Notes under the pieces: model-generated
Database searches by the model: none
The model's input: the letters and a program-made list of their open reading frames with translations, nothing else
What the model was told of the DNA's origin: nothing
Part shown: one piece after another, positions 59,382-64,000 of the stretch
Layout of the letters: each line of letters begins with the position of its first letter
Position numbering within the stretch: the stretch's first letter is position 1
Assembly (NCBI GenBank): GCA_964614415.1
Contig: CAZTLE010000002.1
Span: forward strand, 12,434-76,433
DNA: 64,000 bases
From: CAZTLE01 sp964614415
GTDB lineage: Bacteria; Bacteroidota; Bacteroidia; Flavobacteriales; Flavobacteriaceae
Direction: 5' to 3'
Made by a program: the position numbers and the translations under genes

Positions 59382-61109
59382 ATGAAATATCTAGTAGGAT
59401 TTGCGAGAATATTTGTCGGACTACTGTTCATCTTCAGTGGGTTGATTAAGTTGAACGACCCCATGGGGTTTGGGTTTAAGTTGGAAGAATACTTCGCTCC
59501 CGAAGTTCTGAACCTGGAATTCCTAATGCCATACGCACTTTGGATTGCCATTTTTGTAGTGATCTTCGAGGTGCTTCTGGGGGTCATGATCCTCATAGGT
59601 TATGCCAGGAAGTTTACCGTTTGGAGCTTGCTATTGATGATTATATTCTTCACGTTCCTTACGTTCTATTCGGCTTACTTTGAGAAGGTGACCGATTGCG
59701 GTTGTTTCGGAGATGCTATTCCACTGAATCCCTGGCAGTCTTTCTGGAAAGATGTGATCTTACTGGTACTGATCCTTATTCTTTTCTTCGGAAGAAAATA
59801 TATTACTCCGCTGTTTTCAAAGGGTATTCGAAGTATTGTTTTGACCCTTTCCATGTTTGCCTGTCTGTGGATCACATATCACGTATTAACGCACTTACCT
59901 ATATTGGATTTCAGAGCATATAAGATCGGAACTAACATTCCTGAAGGAATGACAGTTCCTGAAGATGCGTTACCACCCATTATAAAGTACGATTGGGTCT
60001 ACGAGATCAACGGTAAGCAGACCACAATTTCCAATACGAGCGGACTCGATCCCGAACCTGAAGGAGGAACTTTTGTAGAGGTAAATACTTCGTTCGAGCG
60101 GGAGCCGTATGAACCACCCATCCATGATTTTAGTATTGAGCGCGATGATCAGGACTATACCGAAGAATTCCTGAATCTGGATCATCTCATTGTTGTGGTG
60201 GCTTACAGCCTTGACCGGGGTGATTTTGATAACGAAGGGTTTACAGCGATAAAAAAAGTGACAGACGAAGCACTTGAAAAGGGGTATCCCGTAGTAGGAT
60301 TCTCGGCTTCCCTGGAGCCGGATACCGGTGATATCATCGCAAAACATGATCTCAACTTCAAGTTTTACTACAACGATATGACCACGTTAAAAACCATCGT
60401 TCGTAGCAATCCCGGGATTTTAGAGTTACAGAAAGGTACTATTACCCAAAAGCTGCATTGGAATGATGCGGAAGATCTGGTACTTGAAACTGTTGGAGAC
60501 CCTGTTCCGAAAATTGATCAGGTTTTGAAGCAACAACTGGATAGTATAGCAGAACTTGATCAGCGGTATCGCCAGCTCATTATGGCCGATTCTCCTGAAA
60601 AGCGCAAAGAACTGGGCGAATCGCTGGGGCTTTCGGAATCTGAATACAACGGAGATGTCTGGGGTTTGCAGATGGAGGCAGACAGTAGCAATATGGTTTT
60701 CGTGGAGCGTGTTTTCAACGACATTGGATACCCTGGAAAGTCACTGGTAGGGGAACCTACCAATACGGCGGCCTGGTACGTGTTGCAACATAACCCCGAC
60801 AGGATTGCCGAGTTCCTTCCTTTGATCAAAGAGGCAGGCGCCAATGACGAAATTCCTTTCCGCCTCGTGGCCATGATGGAAGACCGCTACCTGATGGGGA
60901 AAGGGGAGCCACAAATTTATGGCACCCAGGGAATGAGCTATGATGACGAGCGGGGTGATTTCATTTGGCCTATTGCCGATCCGGAAGGTGTGAACGAACG
61001 ACGTACCGAAGCAGGTTTTCCTAATACTGTCGAGGAGTATGCCAAAGATCTTTTCGGGGAAGATTTCGAATATAAAGTCCTTAGCATAGAGGATGTAAAA
61101 GAGAACTAG
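59382..61109 (+). CDS. DoxX/BT_3928-type membrane protein fused to a DUF6624 domain
   Basis: A 575-residue protein. The N-terminal DoxX region (about 1-150) has four membrane helices and the TDCGCFGD motif; residues 160-370 match the soluble part of BT_3928-type proteins (HLIVVVAYSLDRGDFDNEG, DLNFKFYYNDMTTLK). From about 385 to the end it carries a DUF6624-like domain (LDQRYRQLI, FNDIGYPGKSLVGE, AAWYVLQHNPDRI, DRYLMGKGEPQIYGTQ). Family proteins are usually about 360 residues, so this is a fusion. The role of either part is unknown; redox sensing through the Cys motif is a guess. Confidence 0.82.
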   Translation: MKYLVGFARIFVGLLFIFSGLIKLNDPMGFGFKLEEYFAPEVLNLEFLMPYALWIAIFVVIFEVLLGVMILIGYARKFTVWSLLLMIIFFTFLTFYSAYFEKVTDCGCFGDAIPLNPWQSFWKDVILLVLILILFFGRKYITPLFSKGIRSIVLTLSMFACLWITYHVLTHLPILDFRAYKIGTNIPEGMTVPEDALPPIIKYDWVYEINGKQTTISNTSGLDPEPEGGTFVEVNTSFEREPYEPPIHDFSIERDDQDYTEEFLNLDHLIVVVAYSLDRGDFDNEGFTAIKKVTDEALEKGYPVVGFSASLEPDTGDIIAKHDLNFKFYYNDMTTLKTIVRSNPGILELQKGTITQKLHWNDAEDLVLETVGDPVPKIDQVLKQQLDSIAELDQRYRQLIMADSPEKRKELGESLGLSESEYNGDVWGLQMEADSSNMVFVERVFNDIGYPGKSLVGEPTNTAAWYVLQHNPDRIAEFLPLIKEAGANDEIPFRLVAMMEDRYLMGKGEPQIYGTQGMSYDDERGDFIWPIADPEGVNERRTEAGFPNTVEEYAKDLFGEDFEYKVLSIEDVKEN

Positions 61110-62183
61110 GTGGCCGGCTATGTGCTTCAGAAACTGGGATACGCACTCCTGACACTTTTTGGAGTTGTCACGGTTATTTTCCTGCTTTTTACCATTCTTC
61201 CGGGGGACCCGGCCCGCATGATGCTGGGACAGAATGAAAGCGAAGAACAGATTGCCATTGTCAAGAAGAAATACGGCTTCGACAAGCCTATTGGAACCCA
61301 ATACCTGCATTATCTTAACGATCTGTCTCCCCTGTCTTTTCACAGTACTAACGAGGACGACTATACATTTCGTGGTGATACCGGATACAGAGCTTCCCGG
61401 CTATTCAGCATTGGAAGTACGGAAGCGGTGATAAAGTTCCCGTATTTGCGGGAATCATTTCAGAAGAATGGGAAGAAAGTAAGTACTGTTATTTCAGAAA
61501 CACTTCCCAATACAGTGGTCCTTGCCGTATCGGCCATCAGCATCGCCATTATACTGGGCATTCTCATGGGGATTGTATCCGTGATATTCAAAGACGGATG
61601 GATCGATAGAACTATTCAGTTTGTGAGTACGCTGGGCATGAGTGTTCCCTCGTTCTTTAGCGCAATTGTGTTTGCCTGGTTGTTCGGATTTGTACTACAT
61701 GAGATTACCGGCCTTAATATGACAGGAAGCCTGTATGAAGTCGATGACTTCGGAGAAGGAAAGTATATTCAATGGAAGAACCTCATTCTTCCGGCGGTTG
61801 TACTAGGTATCCGACCGCTCGCAGTGGTAAGTCAGTTAATGCGGAATTCACTCCTGGAAGTATTGAGTCAGGATTACATCCGGACAGCGCGAGCCAAGGG
61901 ACTGGCTTTTCTGGCTATCATACGGAAGCACGCGCTAAAAAATGCGCTAAATCCGGTTGTGACTGCGGTTTCGGGTTGGTTTGCGTCCATGTTGGCCGGT
62001 GCCGTATTTGTAGAGTATATATTCGGATGGAATGGCCTGGGTAAGGAGATCGTAGACGCGCTCAATACGTTAGATCTTCCTGTGATCATGGGCGCTGTGC
62101 TGGTCATTGCTTCCTTATTCATTATTATCAATATTTTTGTCGATGTGATCTATGCATGGCTGGATCCTAAAATAAGAACCTAA
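61110..62183 (+). CDS. DppB-like ABC transporter permease without partner genes
   Basis: A 357-residue permease beginning with GTG directly after the fusion gene (0 bp). Six membrane helices, the N-terminal LPGDPARMMLGQN type loop, and the EAA-loop region (DYIRTARAKGLAFLAIIRKHALKNAL in part) match the peptide/nickel permease (DppB/OppB) family. A long insert (about 60-130) differs from E. coli DppB. Neither a DppC, an ATPase, nor a binding protein is nearby, so it must work with subunits encoded elsewhere. Confidence 0.85.
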   Translation: MAGYVLQKLGYALLTLFGVVTVIFLLFTILPGDPARMMLGQNESEEQIAIVKKKYGFDKPIGTQYLHYLNDLSPLSFHSTNEDDYTFRGDTGYRASRLFSIGSTEAVIKFPYLRESFQKNGKKVSTVISETLPNTVVLAVSAISIAIILGILMGIVSVIFKDGWIDRTIQFVSTLGMSVPSFFSAIVFAWLFGFVLHEITGLNMTGSLYEVDDFGEGKYIQWKNLILPAVVLGIRPLAVVSQLMRNSLLEVLSQDYIRTARAKGLAFLAIIRKHALKNALNPVVTAVSGWFASMLAGAVFVEYIFGWNGLGKEIVDALNTLDLPVIMGAVLVIASLFIIINIFVDVIYAWLDPKIRT

Positions 62184-62187
62184 TTAT

Positions 62188-62937
62188 ATGAGAAATAAAA
62201 TTGTTGCCGGAAACTGGAAAATGAATAACGATCTTGGGGCTACTCAGGAACTACTAAATGAATTAAAACAACATACCTTACCTGATGGCGTGGGAGTCAT
62301 GGTGGCGCCGCCATTTACGAATCTTATGGAGGCTGTCAATCTGCTTAGTGAATCAGGGGTTGAGGTAGCGGCTCAGAACATGCATCAGGCGGAGAACGGT
62401 GCTTATACCGGTGAGGTGTCAGCGGACATGCTTAAAAGTGTAGGCGTAAGCACTGTGATATTGGGACATAGCGAGCGAAGAGCTTACTTCGGTGAGACCG
62501 ACGCGCTTCTGGCTGAAAAGGTGAATGCGGCCCTGGCACAGGGTATGACGATCATTTTTTGCTTTGGAGAAGAATTGGACGATCGAAAGGGCGAGAAGCA
62601 TTTCGACGTCGTGAAAAGTCAATTAAAGGAAGGCTTGTTTCATATTGAGAATGATAACTGGTCTCAAATTGTGCTTGCTTATGAACCGGTTTGGGCGATT
62701 GGAACCGGGGAAACCGCGACTCCGGAGCAGGCCCAGGAAATGCATCAATTCATACGATGGACGATTGCCAATTCGTACTCAAAAGAGATTGCGGAGGACG
62801 TAACCATTCTGTATGGCGGAAGTGTGAAGCCCGGAAATGCCAGAGAGATCTTCGGTCAGCCCGATGTGGATGGCGGACTTATAGGCGGTGCTTCCCTTGA
62901 TGCCGATAGTTTTATGGCGATCGCAGGTTCCTTTTAA
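62188..62937 (+). CDS. tpiA: Triosephosphate isomerase
   Basis: A 249-residue TIM-barrel glycolytic enzyme. The catalytic set is present: Lys in NWKMN, His in LGHSERR, Glu in AYEPVWAIGTG, and the phosphate loop LYGGSVKPGN and GGLIGGASL. It interconverts dihydroxyacetone phosphate and glyceraldehyde 3-phosphate. It lies 4 bp after the permease and precedes prmA by 92 bp of AT-rich palindromic sequence. Confidence 0.95.
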   Translation: MRNKIVAGNWKMNNDLGATQELLNELKQHTLPDGVGVMVAPPFTNLMEAVNLLSESGVEVAAQNMHQAENGAYTGEVSADMLKSVGVSTVILGHSERRAYFGETDALLAEKVNAALAQGMTIIFCFGEELDDRKGEKHFDVVKSQLKEGLFHIENDNWSQIVLAYEPVWAIGTGETATPEQAQEMHQFIRWTIANSYSKEIAEDVTILYGGSVKPGNAREIFGQPDVDGGLIGGASLDADSFMAIAGSF

Positions 62938-62952
62938 GTTGTAAATTTTAAG

Positions 62953-63010
62953 TTTTGAGTGTTAAGTTGTGAAAATGAAATTTAAAACTCAAAATTTAAC
63001 ACTCAACACT
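62953..63010. repeat. AT-rich imperfect inverted repeat
   Basis: TTTTGAGTGTTAAGTT (left arm) and AATTTAACACTCAA (right arm) can pair around an AT-rich core. It lies between tpiA and prmA. There is no T-run, so its role as a terminator is doubtful. Confidence 0.45.
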
Positions 63011-63029
63011 CCCTACCCAACACTTCGAC

Positions 63030-63857
63030 ATGATTTACCTCGAATATACCTTCATCGTAAGCCCGCTTCAGCCGGGGACCGAGATTCTGATCGCCGAGTT
63101 GGGAATGGTGGGATTCGAGAGTTTTGTAGAGAACGAAGAAGGGGTGCAAGCCTATATTCAGAAGTCCGAATGGAATGAGAACATTCTTGACGGAATTCAA
63201 GTTCTGTCATCCTCTGAGTTTACCATTACCCATACATCAAAAGAAATAGAACAGGAGAATTGGAACGCTGCCTGGGAAAGCAACTTCAATCCAATAGAGG
63301 TAGACGATACATGCAGGGTACGGGCGCCGTTTCACGAGTCGCGGGATCTTAAATATGAGATCGTTATCGAACCCAAAATGTCTTTTGGGACAGGACATCA
63401 TGAAACAACTTTGATGATGTTGCAGTTTATCCTTGAGAATGAATTTACAGGCAAGCGGGTGCTGGATATGGGGTGTGGAACGGCAGTGCTGGCTATACTG
63501 GCTGAGATGAAAGGCGCGACCGCCGTAGATGCCATAGACATCGATCAGTGGTGCTACGAAAATTCCATTGAGAATGCTGAGCGCAATGGTTCATCGGCAA
63601 TCTCGGTATATGTGGGAGGGGCCGAATTACTTGCAGGAAAACAGTACGATATCGTGATAGCGAATATCAACAGAAACATACTTCTACAGGACCTGCCTGC
63701 GTATCGAAATACACTTTCTGAAGGTGGAAGTATCTATCTAAGCGGTTTTTACAAGGATGACCTACCGATTATCATTGAGGCCTGCAATAAGTTGGGATTG
63801 GAATTCGTTGAAAAGAAGTCAAAGAATGATTGGATTGCCTCAAAATTTGTAACTTAG
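63030..63857 (+). CDS. prmA: Ribosomal protein L11 methyltransferase
   Basis: A 275-residue SAM methyltransferase. The N-terminal recognition domain (about 1-85) precedes the Rossmann domain with MSFGTGHHETT, VLDMGCGTAVLAILAEM and the NPP-like IANINRNILLQDL. It trimethylates ribosomal protein L11. The gene order tpiA, prmA, clpS is one I know from flavobacteria, and clpS follows after 16 bp. Confidence 0.94.
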   Translation: MIYLEYTFIVSPLQPGTEILIAELGMVGFESFVENEEGVQAYIQKSEWNENILDGIQVLSSSEFTITHTSKEIEQENWNAAWESNFNPIEVDDTCRVRAPFHESRDLKYEIVIEPKMSFGTGHHETTLMMLQFILENEFTGKRVLDMGCGTAVLAILAEMKGATAVDAIDIDQWCYENSIENAERNGSSAISVYVGGAELLAGKQYDIVIANINRNILLQDLPAYRNTLSEGGSIYLSGFYKDDLPIIIEACNKLGLEFVEKKSKNDWIASKFVT

Positions 63858-63873
63858 TCTATATCTTGTTGTT

Positions 63874-64000
63874 ATGGGATTGCAGGAGAAACTTCAGGAA
63901 GAATTATTGTATGCCGAAAAGGACGCCCGGCAGAATGAAATTATTTTATATAACGATGACGTCAATACCTTCGACCACGTTATAAATACACTTATCTATG
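63874..64000 (+). CDS. clpS: ATP-dependent Clp protease adaptor ClpS, cut by the window end
   Basis: The first 42 residues are visible, from the ATG at 63874. The N-terminal helix is followed by EIILYNDDVNTFDHVI, the hallmark of ClpS, where the Asn-Asp-Asp segment starts the adaptor domain. ClpS delivers N-degron substrates to ClpA/ClpC. A weak -7-like TATCTTGT lies at 63862-63869. The remainder lies beyond the window. Confidence 0.9.
   Translation, partial: MGLQEKLQEELLYAEKDARQNEIILYNDDVNTFDHVINTLIY

Noticed and set aside
1..64000. tRNA, rRNA or riboswitch genes
   Set aside because: No tRNA-like or rRNA-like sequence was seen in the intergenic gaps; small structured RNAs cannot be excluded by eye.

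Overview
The window is a moderately AT-rich, densely coded stretch of a Flavobacteriaceae (Bacteroidota) chromosome. The evidence is the family content: proteins with type IX secretion (T9SS) C-terminal sorting domains, families typical of this phylum (DUF4293 next to rho, DUF1599, BT_3928-type DoxX, DUF3667, DUF1573, DUF6702), almost no Shine-Dalgarno sequences, and several promoters of the Bacteroidota type (TTG, about 19 bp, TAnnTTTG). About 62 genes are called. I saw no rRNA, tRNA, CRISPR array, prophage or insertion sequence. Genes at both window edges are cut.

Layout. 1-4.3 kb: envelope genes (DUF6702, a large M1 metallopeptidase, TatA, a PAP2 phosphatase). 4.3-6.3 kb: two secreted proteins on the minus strand, then the longest non-coding stretch (403 bp), which holds a nested hairpin. 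6.3-8.8 kb: a lipoprotein and a two-component system whose 7-TM protein, histidine kinase and LuxR-type regulator overlap. 8.8-16.4 kb (minus): an O-methyltransferase and a kynurenine/2-aminomuconate catabolic operon (kynureninase, kynurenine 3-monooxygenase, 2-aminomuconate deaminase, semialdehyde dehydrogenase, SDR, ACMS decarboxylase) behind a good promoter; 3-hydroxyanthranilate dioxygenase is not in it. 16.5-22.5 kb: lipoprotein, degenerate cupredoxin, methyltransferase, MsrA lipoprotein, coiled-coil protein plus Nif3, LpxK. 22.5-29.9 kb (minus): TPR hybrid kinase, GAPDH, LipA, an unusual Nramp-like transporter, ECF sigma factor, glycosyltransferase, NqrM-like protein. 29.9-37.4 kb: fasciclin lipoprotein, MurB, aminotransferase, a PDZ aspartyl protease, DUF1573, ValS. 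37.5-43.5 kb: the phospholipid/FtsH block (RsfS, FtsH, LUD, CdsA, Psd, acyl-CoA-binding protein), with BirA divergent. 43.6-46 kb: NUDIX hydrolase and an M14 lipoprotein peptidase. 46.2-50.4 kb: four consecutive T9SS cargo genes, each with its own terminator. 50.4-59 kb: Rho, DUF4293, phosphoesterase, TruA, ABC exporter, DUF3667, CdaA (c-di-AMP), FolP, DUF1599. 59-64 kb: four-helix-bundle protein, a DoxX-DUF6624 fusion, a lone DppB-like permease, TpiA, PrmA, ClpS (cut).

How it fits together. Most of the window is conserved core and envelope biology. The accessory-looking parts are the kynurenine operon, the T9SS cargo array, the secreted pair with its structured intergenic region, and the small four-helix-bundle insertion. 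Several intergenic gaps carry degenerate short repeats, including three copies of one 21-bp interrupted palindrome and an 11-unit heptamer array. No clear new defence or mobile system is visible. The most unusual items are the cargo array, the DoxX-DUF6624 fusion, and several proteins that keep a fold but lack its canonical metal or catalytic residues (Nramp, cupredoxin, SDR, zinc ribbon).
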